Source of the DNA: Lyophyllum atratum
Lineage: Eukaryota; Basidiomycota; Agaricomycetes; Agaricales; Lyophyllaceae
Assembly (NCBI GenBank): GCA_014905825.1
Contig: JACGCN010000031.1
Location: 310,001-374,000 of the forward strand
Reading direction: 5' to 3'
Length of the DNA: 64,000 nt
Notes under the pieces: generated by a model
What the model saw: only the letters and a program-made list of their open reading frames with translations
Database searches by the model: none
Told to the model about the DNA's origin: nothing
Made by a program: the position numbers and the translations under genes
Shown: positions 8,701-18,432 of the stretch, one piece after another
Layout: each line of letters starts with the position of its first letter
How positions within the stretch are numbered: position 1 is the first letter of the stretch

Positions 8701-10070
8701 GGAGGAAAGGTCGCCTCGTCGCGAAGGGATACACCCAGGTCCACGGCGAGGACTTCGACGAAACATACGCTGCCGTCGTACGTCTCGAATCCCTCCGGAT
8801 ATGCATCGCCCTCGCCGCACACATGGGTTTCTACATTTGGCAAATCGACTTCGTCTCCGCCTATCTCAACAGTGTTCCCACTCACGAGGTTTACATGCGC
8901 GTCCCGCCAGGGTTTCAGGGGGGAGAGGGCAAGGTCTGCCTACTGTTGAAAACCCTTTACGGGATGATGCAGGGTGGGCACGACTGGTATCACACACTCG
9001 ATGGAGCCTTCAGCAAACTCGGCTACACGACATCGCGCGCAGACAGCTGTGTCCGCGTCAGAGCACTCGACGACGCCTGGACCATCACTAATACATATGG
9101 CGACGACATCTTCGGCATCTCATCGAGCAAAGCAGTCGGAGATTTAGCTAAAGGCGAGCTGATGAAGAGCTTCGAGGCAAAGGATCTGGGGGAGCCGAGT
9201 TTCCTACTCGGGATGCGCATCGAACAGGACCCCCACACCCATTCCATTTCACTCTCCCAACGCACCTACCTCGAGCGCGTACTCCAACGCTTCGGGATGA
9301 CGGACTGCAACCCGCACCCAACACCCCTACCGTCTGGCATCCAACTCACCGAGATGAAGACACCGATCTCCGAGGCGGACAAAAGGTTCATGGAGGGAAA
9401 GCCATATCGGGAGGTACTGGGATCACTCATGTGGGCGCAGGTCGCAACACGACCCGACCTTTCCTACGCAGTCGGGGTACTGGCCAGGTACCAGTCCAAC
9501 CCCGGGCCCATGCATTGGAACGCGATGATGCATGTGCTCGGGTACGTGAAGGGCACACTTGGCTATCGTATCACGTACCGACACCGCAGGGATGGAGCGA
9601 ACCTTAAACCCGCGGGATATGTAGACGCGGATTACGGGGGAGACCTGGACACGCGCCGCTCAACGGCAGGGTACGTGTTCATGATGTCGGGCGGCCCTGT
9701 ATCTTGGAGCTCAAAGCAACAGGCGACCGTCGCCCTATCCACTACCGAGGCTGAGTACATGGCACTCACGCGAGGCGCTCAGCAAGCATTGTGGATGGAC
9801 AGTTTCCTTCTGGAGGTCTCGGCCGAACAAGGACGCCCGGCTATGCTCTACGGCGACAACTTATCCTCGATCGCACTTGCCGGATCCACTAAGGGTCATT
9901 CTCGTGCAAAACACATAGATATCCGACACCATTACATCCGCGAGCGTGTCTCCAGCGGCGACATCGAGATTATCCACATCCCCTCACAAGAAAACATCGC
10001 CGACCTCTTCACCAAGTCTCTTCCTCGGGCCACCCACGATTACATCGTCAAGCTCCTCAATATGGCCTAG
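5739..10070 (+). CDS. Gag-Pol polyprotein of Ty1/copia element
   Basis: This is a 1443-residue single frame with domains in copia order. An N-terminal Gag domain is followed by a zinc knuckle near residue 250, whose Cys/His spacing is C-x5-C-x4-H-x4-C instead of the usual C-x2-C-x4-H-x4-C. An aspartic protease follows with Asp-Ser-Gly-Ala near residue 352. A GAG-pre-integrase His/Cys finger lies near 485-535, then the integrase core with first Asp near 561, an Asp-Gly-Gly-Arg-Glu-Trp block near 625, and Glu in Gly-Leu-Ala-Glu-Arg. The reverse transcriptase has catalytic Tyr-Gly-Asp-Asp at 1120-1123 (many copia elements have Tyr-Val-Asp-Asp). RNase H near 1290-1430 includes the Thr-Glu-Ala-Glu-Tyr motif. 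The ATG at 5739 is the first in frame after the LTR. No stop or frameshift was seen. Confidence 0.95.
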   Translation: MSTTTSNNLPPIFPEEQQFDGENFTAFKDRVLLAARARGATGYLTGNIKKPTEPLPTAALSPEATALPPDSSKWSSPYPSYDEWESRDAWTLSLVAYNTKNPTGVGIKLTGSAAEAWEVLTSQYGTISEIAAVAAEGHLRSTKLAEGVDFQEHIRNLRTKWRIATEKGAEVTDKTFRAIVISSLPSSWNTIVSSLYSTKMSSELVAGLTVHWDLLKGQNETAGVSSTALQAKVTPGRSSSKSDLLCSNTKNCGRKGHLIKDCYWPGGGKEGQFPPNFRGRKPTSTADDTSTTPTANLASTDPPPTPSHTVYALMAAQYAPAALYDEHNEAIDTYLSSSALALKATTKVYTYADSGASDHCFVDRSAFTDYERYGTPRRGQAADRNGSFSIVGRGTVKKMIKTGDTSSELVFRAALHTPDLSANLISIAKFDEAGFFITFGGGKVTFKDGKGRLVVEGVKTSGLYLLGTLDPNAGLRAPTVMAAKSLNMPVSLDTWHRRFGHAGVTGIRNLAKKGLVDGLEIKGGLDIQGLCEDCVYGKHAARVYDGVVEPEVEVNYRVHMDLWGPASVMSLGGAVYLMLCVDGGTPRMCGFPLSRKDANTTLAAFKTYHRESELQTGKRIHFIRIDGGREWLNEMWYDYCRESGIQLEVSMPYAHGQNGLAERSIRTVIEGVRCMMAEGGLPKYLWAELSDTSTTLRNFLPSSRHLDTVPEEKWTGERQEVSHFRPLGCVAFAKVPLELVASKLDARSVKCVMIGYSPNGYKLFDRNSCSIIASRDVIFEEGTGHRSLTILSDEDDLLSSIAPPPNPAVPGVLLPKQPTAARIRPTDPPLHPSTPPAAAPNTPNASDSVPEPPAPLRRSARHAKPTPAIIASEASRAEEEEARAAGKDWATDNEIPHGLLAAIGAFAFLASHDAAVDRSSDTYVPKHYGEAMQRPDLWLPPMEAELAVLEKKKVFRLVDESEVPAGKKIIGCMWVFANKYDADGNITRRKGRLVAKGYTQVHGEDFDETYAAVVRLESLRICIALAAHMGFYIWQIDFVSAYLNSVPTHEVYMRVPPGFQGGEGKVCLLLKTLYGMMQGGHDWYHTLDGAFSKLGYTTSRADSCVRVRALDDAWTITNTYGDDIFGISSSKAVGDLAKGELMKSFEAKDLGEPSFLLGMRIEQDPHTHSISLSQRTYLERVLQRFGMTDCNPHPTPLPSGIQLTEMKTPISEADKRFMEGKPYREVLGSLMWAQVATRPDLSYAVGVLARYQSNPGPMHWNAMMHVLGYVKGTLGYRITYRHRRDGANLKPAGYVDADYGGDLDTRRSTAGYVFMMSGGPVSWSSKQQATVALSTTEAEYMALTRGAQQALWMDSFLLEVSAEQGRPAMLYGDNLSSIALAGSTKGHSRAKHIDIRHHYIRERVSSGDIEIIHIPSQENIADLFTKSLPRATHDYIVKLLNMA

Positions 10071-10093
10071 AGGGTCCTGGACGTCGGGGGGAG

Positions 10094-10504
10094 TGTTGGG
10101 GTTCGACTTACCAGTACCACGATACGTTCCATCTTATCTTATCTAAAATCATATCTCTCACCATTTACAGTACGATCACCTACTCTATATTTAGTCCTAT
10201 TCAGTCTTGGCAGGCTCGAGACTGCCCCCCCTACTACGGGCGGCTTATCCAGCGCCCGGAAAACTTTCCTACCATATTTAAACCCCCTTTATGCTACCTT
10301 CCACCCTCAGTCATCGACTACCTTGTGTCCGATTACTGAGGGTGAGCTTCCATTAATTTACCTCTCAAAAGTACCTTACTGATGTGCTCGTAGTCTATCT
10401 TATTTGTGATAACTCTAGGTACATCAATACAGTCATCGACTACCTTGTGTCCGATTACTGAGGTCTATCTTATTTGTGATAACTCTAGCCCCCATAACTC
10501 TTCA
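10094..10504 (+). repeat. 3' LTR of the Ty1/copia element (411 bp)
   Basis: Same length, ends and internal structure as the 5' LTR, including the intron-like segment at 10342-10393 and its spliced twin at 10430-10488. Differences from the 5' LTR include C/T near 10210 and A/G near 10330. Confidence 0.95.
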
Positions 10505-10509
10505 GGTAC
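10505..10509. repeat. Target-site duplication (GGTAC), right copy, of the copia element
   Basis: GGTAC follows the terminal CA of the 3' LTR and matches 5242-5246. Confidence 0.9.
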
Positions 10510-10958
10510 CAGGCTAGTAAGTAACGAGATAGTCAGCCGTTGCTGTCGAGGAAGCGAGTTATCATTCATTCACCAGATAAGCAGGCGCTTGCGGTGTAGG
10601 GATTAAAGTGTGCGACATCATGAGAGGAGAGGGAGGTTGTGGAGGTAGGAATACTATCAGCGTGGTTTATATAGGCAAGCTGAACAATTTGCTTGACTCG
10701 AAGCCATATTTTAAGAGTCGAAGGTTAAGGGTTCCATAATCTAGATTGTCAGTTCAGCGCTCGAGAAGCTCATCTCATAATGGAAGCACCTTTTGGTGCC
10801 AAGGCCTTGAGAGGGTGTTGCCATAAGCAGTAATGATCGGAGAAGGGGAAATCTTGGAGAATAGGCATTACGGGTAGTCAAAACCAACCATATTGGTCTA
10901 TCTAAATATACGCAGTTAACGGATCGAAGTGACAAGGAGAAAGTGTTGACAATATGAG
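10510..10958. other. Flank between copia element and kinase A
   Basis: The first ~100 bp continue the possible interrupted small ORF. The remainder is the 3' flank of the minus-strand kinase-like gene. I see no other gene. Confidence 0.4.
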
Positions 10959-12568
10959 TCAATAGTGCAGGAAGGTAGATATAGTTTCTCGAGTCAGATG
11001 AATGCTTCGACGAACCCATGCAACAGTGCATAGGACCCAGCGATACCTACACATGAGACGTATTAACTTAGTGCTTCGCGGCAGTGGAGGTTCTCGATAA
11101 GCAGCCCATTGTTCGCAGAAATTCGCATCGAGCCCTGCCCATCGGTCTCTGCTGTCAAACGCACGAGGCCGAAAGCGCACTTGGAGTTGTCCTCTGGGTG
11201 TCCGGGGGTAAACCTCGTCTTCCAGGAATTGAAGAGCTTGGGCAGCCGTGAACCGTTGCGCGACGTTTCGAGTTACAATGCTGTCTAGAAATGGTGCTAG
11301 CATGGGAACATCTGGAATCATATGCTGAAATCGCGTCAACTAATGTCATGCATTTATCGAACTGAAGATCTCACTCCATATTCCATGCATAGTAATAATC
11401 CCAAAGCACCAACATCCCAAGCGAATGGGTCAAAATCGAATTCCCCCTGACAGGTATCGAGCGGCACACACCCGGGTGTTCCCTGCCAAGACTTTCGATA
11501 AGGGAGACGACACTCCTCCAAGGAACATGATTCAGGGAACTTCGTAGAGAGATCAAAATCGAAAAGTGCATAGGTCAGATGCCCTTCTGAGCGTAGACGT
11601 ATTCGGAAAGGATTTTCGTGATCCCAACTGGCTCGTGCAAAATGGTTAATAAGCACGTTTCCGTGGCTTATGTCCTAAAGATGCTAATTGTGACCGTGAT
11701 AGACAGGACGGTGGAAAACACTTACCCCATGGGCGATTTTATGTTTGTGAAGGAAGGTGAGTCCCTGTGGGATCAAAGATCAGTGCGGAAACTTGGAATT
11801 TTAGAGCAGGGGGGTTTCAGACTTTCAACAGGGAATGCATAATTTCGAGAACTTCGTCCATGGTGGAGGGAGGAGGTAGAGACCAACTATCGCCCCACCT
11901 GTTCTCATGCTGAGCCTCACACTCAAGGCTCATTGTGTAATCAATATGACTCGCCTCGGCATGACAGCGAACCATAATTCGCCAAAGGGAAGCAATTCAA
12001 GTACAGGAATAACATGTTTGAAGTCTTGGCGGGACACGGAACTGCCTTCCTCGTGAAGAAATCAAAGGATGTCATACTCGTGACTGGCGTCGTCGACTAC
12101 TTTGATGGCAACATGCCGCTGTTGTGGATCTTGGGCATAGAAAACATTTCCCTGGGTCAAGTCAGCTCGAGAAGCAAAGCTTGCATTCGACAGAGCCTCA
12201 CTGAATGGCCCATGTCTGCCACCAAAGGGGGTATATGTAGCCGGTGAGCTTCCTCTGAGTGTCCGCCGTGAATGGCGTATGGAAAGTGGGAATTGATAAG
12301 TTCGTCAACGGTGGCAATCGATGGTTGTGATGTGTATGTCAGGGATCCTTCAGCATCGAGTATTGAAGTGTATAGTGTATAACCATGTTTCAAGAACCAC
12401 TGATGCATATAATCCGAGTTAAAGATAGCTGCCCGCTTTTCGATGTCGGCGTCATCGCGATGATTTTTCAACTCTCGTTGTATTGTTGACTTGAAATTTA
12501 TCAGAAAGTTAGAAGAGGTTCTACGACATATGAAAAGAGTGTTGAGTTACCTCATTAAGTTCATCCAT
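10959..12568 (-). pseudogene. Kinase-like gene A, one premature stop
   Basis: Member of a protein-kinase-like family present four times here. Exons on the minus strand can be followed end to end: start ATG 12568 (Met-Asp-Glu-Leu-Asn-Glu), then a 61-bp intron 12490-12550, and an exon with the family Gly-Tyr-Thr-Leu-Tyr-Thr motif. The nucleotide-binding Val-Ala-Ile-Lys follows. The catalytic loop is His-Gly-Asp-Ile-Ser-His-Gly-Asn-Val-Leu (in place of His-Arg-Asp). Next come Asp-Phe-Asp (DFG-like) and a C-terminal exon ending at 10959. At 12062-12064 a TGA replaces the Arg codon found in copies B, C and D (CGA in D), consistent with a CpG C-to-T change. The intron after Met-Pro-Arg would start GC rather than GT. 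Otherwise the gene looks intact, so loss is recent or the stop is a sequence error. Confidence 0.7.
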
Positions 12569-13059
12569 GTATTACCACCAAATAAAAGGGGAGTTCAAAG
12601 GTCTCGAAGTCGTTTCAAAGGTGAAGTGGTCAAGTGAGTTACAAGTACTTTGACAAGCAGCGGCAATTCAAACTGCCGAACTTCGTGTACACAATGCCAC
12701 GTGGCCGATCATCGATCATGCGTCCCGCCACACTGTCAACCACGACCAAAAGTCAGTCTCTCCATTAATGCTTGTCATACACATTTTCGACAAAAAGTTG
12801 GTGTTATCCTGCATAGTGCAGTGGTGTCTTGCTTTCCTCAAGATGGCTCATGGAGAGAGAGAGACCCCGCTTACTCTGACTCGAGCAAAAAGGCATCTGA
12901 CATGCGCACCATCTTTGTCTTGTAGATCATGATGGTGAGTTCTATAGCCACATGAATTAGCACGCTGATCTCCCTTCTAATGCGAATCTGTCTTATGGGT
13001 GAGTTAGAATCTAGGCATAGTGCGAATGCAAGGTGCTGTTGCACTTTTGGCCATACTGA
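12569..13059. other. Upstream region of kinase A, partly duplicated upstream of kinase B
   Basis: About 12595-12745 is similar to 14100-14240: shared stretches include GAAGTCGTTTC, CAGCGGCAATTT/C and CACGTGGCCGATC. It lies just upstream of kinase A (minus) and also upstream of kinase B (plus), in the same orientation relative to the plus strand. No gene is seen. Confidence 0.5.
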
Positions 13060-14085
13060 CCTGACCCTAGTTTGATACTGGTCGCAGACGAACCCCACCA
13101 TGCGGAACAAGTCCGGCGGCCAGAAAACGATCATCATAGTTCAGGAGGAGCTCGATTCCGGTTAACATGCGGCTCACTGGTTGTAGCCGAGACGGATCGG
13201 GGTATCAGTTGTGGGTCCATGCCAAGAAAAACAAGGGGCATAGGAAGCAAGGAAGTGGAAAGGGGAAAGGAGGAGATAAGTAATAAGAACTTACGAAGAG
13301 CCCGAGGCGGTGTCCGCCATTCATTAATCGCACTGCCAGTGTTAGACGGAACTGTGAGTCACAAAGACGAAGGAGGAAGGGTGAGAGCAAGAGGCACGCA
13401 CCACATGCGTGGCAGTTGGCGTTTCTGGGGTCGTAGTTGACGAAGCGCAGCTCGTTCCCAGCTTTGGCGCTGTCGATCGATATCATTATAATTAAGCCGG
13501 AAAAGTACTCCGCCCACGATGCATGGACAAAAAGCTGAGGCGATTTTGTATGGGGTTTTTGGGCGAATGGAGGCGCAGATGTGGTACTCACCCTCGTCAG
13601 ATTGAGGTACATAGACCTCTAGGAGCTCGCCAGTGTACTCTATACGAAAAAGGCGGTGAATCAGATTAAGCGGTCTAGGAGGACGAGCATTTGCATCATG
13701 GACCGATGACAAAATTAGCTTCCTTTGCTTCCTCGGCATATACATCTCCAAGTTGAACCCTCATGCGCTCTGTCGCTGGGTAGGCGCGCCGCACAAGGTC
13801 AGCAGGCGTGTCGTGCTTCCATCCGGGAAATGATTCGCAACTTAGGTTTATTCTTGCATGAATCCGATGAGTCGTCTGATTGACAAAAAGTTTTTTGTTA
13901 CGCGGAATGCGGTGGGAGGCTAGATGATTGGGGTTTACTCTAGGAGAAGGGCGGACCTGCTGCGTCATTTGAGGCAAATTGCGGGGTAGCACTCTCCGTC
14001 CGCCTTGTAACACGTCAGCACGAGGTTCAATATGTCTGTTGCTGCCAACTGGCCTCTTTCGGACTAGCGCACGCACAGCCTCGCC
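13060..14085 (-). pseudogene. Truncated, frameshifted copy of the EZH2-like SET methyltransferase
   Basis: This segment aligns with the CXC-SET end of the intact gene at 23745-26614. Landmarks are Phe-Val-Ile then Glu-Tyr-Thr-Gly-Glu-Leu, Ile-Asp-Ser-Ala-Lys-Ala-Gly-Asn-Glu, and a terminal Gly-Ile-Glu-Leu-Leu-Leu-Asn-Tyr. The part before the CXC domain is absent. The CXC equivalent (about 13980-14050) has lost most cysteines and ends in a TGA. Within the SET domain one base is missing near 13525 relative to the intact copy, which puts Ile-Asp-Ser out of frame with the preceding exon. It is therefore a dead partial duplicate. Its 5' break point abuts the promoter of kinase B. Confidence 0.75.
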
Positions 14086-14339
14086 ATTGGTGGAGAGTAA
14101 AGGCCTTGAAGTCGTTTCGAAGGTGAAGTGGAGGAACGTCAAGTGAGGACTCGGACTTCGAGTTGACCAGCAGCGGCAATTTGAAACTGCCGAACTTCGT
14201 ACAGACACGTGGCCGATCTTGTCCCGCCACACATGAGAGCGTTGACTCGGTTGAGCGCCAAGCCTCGAGTCGACTATACCGTGACCTTCCCTCGACACGC
14301 TGTGTACACACGTCAATATTCACAGACGCCAGCATCTAG

Positions 14340-15943
14340 ATGAATGAAGATACTCAAGTTTGTCCTTTCAACATAACAGCCTTTTTAACAGTGCGATGAT
14401 CAAAGGCTGAATATCTGTAGTCCCGAGAAAATCTTGATTCTATTCTACAAACCCCGGCGGACTACGTGGATATTTATGAACAACGGGTGGTATGGTGGGA
14501 CTCGGATGTCCTGAAGTCTTGGTTCTCCGCCAGGGGTTATACACTATACACTTGGATTTATCACGAGGGTCGCTCGACAGGTTATACATGCCCTCCCCGT
14601 GCTGAACCAAGGGAGGAGGTGTTTCCATACGCACATCATGGGGGCAAGGACTTTGGCCGGTGGAGTGACACGCCACCTCTGGCTGCGTACGCCGGGGGCA
14701 GGGTGAGAACGGATAACATGGAATAAACAAAGACATACTCATCCGCGCTCTAGGTCGTTGTGGTTTGCGCTCAAGACTCTCAAGGTCGACATGTTGCTAT
14801 CAAGGCAATAAAAGATGGCACCGAAGAGTATCGAGTCCTCCGTTACCTCCATGAGCAAGGCGTGTCGACTTCGATGGACGACTTCGAGTGTGTGATACCT
14901 ATACTCGACCTCCTACCATACGACGGCTACTGGTTTGCTGTCATGCCTAGGTACGTCTTTACGCCGTGCTCCTTGAGCTATATCAGAGTCGTCGCATTAA
15001 TTAGTCCATTAGATGGGGTGATCATCCTGATCGCCCCATTGCTCAAAGCATGAGGGAAATCCTGCGGTTCATCCACTGTCTACTAAAGGTGGGTTTGTTT
15101 TCGACTGACACCATGTTTCATCCTGAAGGTTTTCAGGGATTGCATTATCTCCATAAACATAGAATCGTACATATGGTAGGTTTCATTAAGGGGTCGTCTA
15201 CCTAAGCAATACTAAAAATCGCCCCAGGACATCAAATTGGGAAACATACTTGTCAATCATTTTGGCCGACAAAGCGACGACCAAACGAATATGCTTCGCC
15301 AAAGCTTAAGATCTCAAAATCGTTTAACCTACGCCTTGTTCGATTTTGATTGTGCGACGATGTTTCCGCAGTCTTACACGCCTGAAGAATGCCGTTTGCC
15401 CTACCAAAGATCATGGAGGACATTGTACTTCCAAGTTCCTTCGGATACTTCGCATGGCGAACCAGACTTCGATCCCTTCGCGTTTGATGTTGGTATGTTG
15501 GGTGTGATGTTCTGTCATCGGTTCCAGGTAAGTTTTCTCCACCCTTTTCCTCGAGTTTATCTTCATTGATACCGTTGACCATCTAGCATCTTACACCCAA
15601 GGTTCCAATGTTGGCACCCCTGTTTGACAGGATGATAACTCGTAACATACCTCAGCGCTTTACCGCTGCTGAAGCCCTTCTGTTCTTTGAAGAGCAGGTC
15701 TATCCTCAGACAACTGAAAGCCAGCTTGAAGAGGATCCAGTGACACTGAGGGATAGTAACTTCCGACCGTTCGACTTCTATGATCGATGGGAAGGCCTCG
15801 ATCCATCTTTTGTGGAAAAATGGGCAGCGTTTCGGGAGCCCCCTGTTCCGTGGAGGATCCGAGTCTTGCGCTTCATCTGCTACCGCCTCTGGGGCTATCG
15901 CATGGTCGCCTGCATTCGGCGAATATGTCGAGCCTTTCGTTGA
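14340..15943 (+). CDS. Kinase-like gene B, intact, seven exons
   Basis: Exons 14340-14357, 14421-14702, 14754-14950, 15013-15088, 15137-15175, 15228-15527 and 15587-15943 join in phase to 422 residues. Visible kinase landmarks are Val-Ala-Ile-Lys (Lys about 117), a catalytic loop Val-His-Met-Asp-Ile-Lys-Leu-Gly-Asn-Ile-Leu (Asp about 205; Met replaces the usual Arg), an Asp-Phe-Asp in the DFG place and a Phe-Asp-Val-Gly helix-F-like motif. The family is strongly expanded in mushrooms; its substrate is unknown. The lack of the HRD arginine and DFG glycine leaves catalytic activity open. The start was chosen because a six-codon first exon with the same phase is found in all four copies. About 1.8 kb including the promoter is duplicated as copy C. 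Confidence 0.85.
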
Positions 15944-16324
15944 TGTCGTCTTTAGGGAGAGCAGATATCAGCCCATCCAATGTTTGGGTAAGGGTTTGGA
16001 ACATGTACACGTAGTTGATATGTCCGCATTAGCGAAGGAGCCCAGCAGATCGGTAAATAGCAAAAAGAAATCTCGATGTTCGAGATGGATTACGCGCCGG
16101 CTTCTCGATAGACCTGCGTTATACATATACAGTGGGCCCCATCAGGCTGCACACGAATGTCGTATGAACGCGCGCAGGGCTGTTTTCATAATATTCAAAG
16201 ATTGTAGATTGCCATGTTCGCAACACACTAGGTGTGGGATTATTCGACCTTCATGCCTGAGGTTATTTGATGTTCCCATGAGTCGATGCTTCTTCATGTC
16301 TCCGCGCACAGCAGAACATGCGCT
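15944..16324. other. 3' flank of kinase B, shared with kinase C
   Basis: The first ~140 bp (to about 16085) are nearly the same as the flank of kinase C (23507-23665), so they belong to the duplicated segment. After that the two diverge until the PIF element begins at 16328. Confidence 0.6.
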
Positions 16325-16327
16325 ATT

Positions 16328-16365
16328 AGGGGGAGTCAGAGTGGCCGGTTCTGGGCCGGTTCTGA
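16328..16365 (+). repeat. Left terminal inverted repeat of the PIF element
   Basis: Starts AGGGGGAGTCAGAGTGGCCG and matches the reverse complement of 20348-20385 base for base by eye. The GCCGGTTCTG motif is repeated within it. Confidence 0.9.
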
Positions 16366-16571
16366 CGTCGGTTTTGAAGTTGGTTTTGATTTCAAATTTT
16401 GTGGAGAACCGTGAGAGAACCGGATGTCACTCTGACCACCCCGGTTCTGGCAGACGGTTCTCCCCTCACCGTCTCCTTGGTTTTACCAGCCATCAGCCGC
16501 TTGTTCAGCAACGTCATGTACTTATCTGAATTTTTAAATGCTTTTATCTTATTCTACTGGCATCCGTTTTC

Positions 16572-18371
16572 ATGCCTCGTCGCACAGACCGTCAAATTCG
16601 CGCCGCAAATCTCCTCAAGGGTTTTATTCGGTTCTTCCGGGAGCATGCTCGTCGCAAGAAACGCAGAGTTCGACGCGACGCACGCTTACGACGTCAGCTA
16701 AATCACTCTTCTCACATCGATGAAGAACTTTTGGTGGATACTCGGCTTGAAAGACTTCAATTTGACGACCTAGCCATGGAGCCCACCTTCGACACAGAAT
16801 CTAGCGGCTCCAGTGCTGATTCCAGCTCCGTGACTTCTGAAGGGAGTTGGGAAAGCTCTGATGAGGAAGACGAGGACTCTGAAGGGGCTGATGAAAGTGA
16901 TGACACGGATGACGAGTCAGAGTGGGACTTGGGAATTGAGGGAGATGTCGAGGACTGGGACCCGGAGGATGATGTCGAGTTTCCACGCGTACGGGCCACT
17001 ACACGTATGTCAAATTTTGTTCGCGGATCTGTCGAGGACATGTATGCCCACCGTTACGAGGCACCACGCAACCGCATGTCCCGACCACCTGCCGATCTTC
17101 GCCATATCCTAGATGTGGATAAACATGACCGACCAGATATCTTTCGACGCGAGCTTCGCGTCTCACCTTACACCTTCGATCGGATGGTCAATCGGCTACT
17201 CAGTGACTCAGTTTTTTCCAACAACTCGCAAAACGAGCAAATGCCTGTTGAAGACCAGCTCGCCATCACTCTCTACCGCTTCGGACACTTTGGCAACGCA
17301 GCTGGATTGGATAGTGTTGCGAGGTGGTCAGGGTATGCGAAGGGCACAGTATCTCTTGCAACACGACGTGTCATGACCGCAATTCTTCGCAAGGACTTCA
17401 TGGACACGGCCGTTCAACCTCCTACGCAAGAAGAAAAGGAGAGGGCCAAACGTTGGGTTGAACGAACCTCTTGTAAAGCCTGGCGTGATGGATGGTGTAT
17501 GGTTGATGGGACTCTTGTGACGCTGTATGACCGTCCGTTCTGGTATGGGGAAAGTTATTTTGATCGAAAATGTAACTATTCATTGAACATTCAGGTGAGT
17601 ACGTTGTAGCCTCCATGACTCGGCAATGACTAACATCTGCTTAAGATCATCTCCATGCCCAATCTTCGTATCATCGACTTTGGATATGGCTTCACTGGAA
17701 GTACTCACGATTCGACAGCCTGGGACGAGACGCGCTTCTATCAGGAACATGATTTATTTCTGGAAGGAGAGGAGTTCATTTGGGGTGATTCCGCCTATCC
17801 GGTGGGTGCTGCTACATTACGGCGAACATCATCTGTGATCTTACCAAGGTAGCAGATCGAAACCTGGCTCGTGGCACCATACAAAAGACCGGACCGTGAC
17901 CTTGAAGATAACGAGGTATTTAATAATCATGTTTCCATGGTCCGCATTCGGTCCGAGCATGCAATCGGCTTCCTCAAGGGACGATTTCAGTCACTGAAGG
18001 GTCTCCGGATAAACATCAAGAGTGAAGCCACGCACAAATTTGCTACGTATTGGGTGGTGAGCTGCATAGGTCTTCACGCATTTGCCATGATTTGTGAGGC
18101 TGAGGAGCGTGGCGGGTCAAGTGCGGAGGAAACAGATCCATTCGTTGCTGACGGACTATCATCATCGGCACCGTCCTCTGACAGCAGGCTCCCTCCGCCT
18201 CCTCCGCAGATTGGTAGGGGTGTGCCCCGCAGTTTGCATGCAGCTAAAGCACGGCGTGAGAGATTAAAAGCTCAGTTATTTCGTGCCAAGGAGCGGCGGG
18301 CATCTCATCGGCAGCATAGACGTGATGAAGGGCAGAGTTCGGAGGATAGTGGGTCAGACGATGGCTTCTAG
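16572..18371 (+). CDS. PIF/Harbinger transposase (DDE nuclease, HARBI1-like)
   Basis: Three exons (16572-17594, 17646-17801, 17856-18371) separated by 51- and 54-bp introns encode 564 residues. An acidic Ser/Asp/Glu-rich N-terminal region (about residues 75-140) precedes a helix-turn-helix-like segment (Glu-Asp-Gln-Leu-Ala-Ile-Thr-Leu-Tyr-Arg...). The DDE catalytic core follows: Asp in Cys-Met-Val-Asp-Gly-Thr, Asp in Ser-Thr-His-Asp-Ser-Thr-Ala-Trp, and Asp in Trp-Gly-Asp-Ser-Ala-Tyr-Pro. It ends with the family motif Arg-Ser-Glu-His-Ala-Ile-Gly-Phe-Leu-Lys-Gly-Arg-Phe. The C-terminal 100 residues are low-complexity and basic. It would cut and rejoin element ends in the nucleus together with the Myb-like partner. 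Confidence 0.92.
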
Positions 18372-18432
18372 ATATCATGATTCTGTAGACAGAATAAGAC
18401 AAGCTTCAATTTGTTCTGTCTACGATGACTTT

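Larger units (their letters stand above)
5247..10504 (+). mobile_element. Complete Ty1/copia LTR retrotransposon (5258 bp)
   Basis: Two 411-bp LTRs differing at about three sites, a 5-bp GGTAC duplication, a single intact gag-pol frame and a purine-rich tract ending CGGGGGGAG just before the 3' LTR (10085-10093) define a full-length element. The primer-binding site after the 5' LTR (from 5658, GGTTAAGGTGCCCC) does not match an initiator-Met tRNA end in an obvious way, so the primer is unknown. Few LTR differences and an unbroken frame mean the insertion is young and possibly still mobile. Confidence 0.95.
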
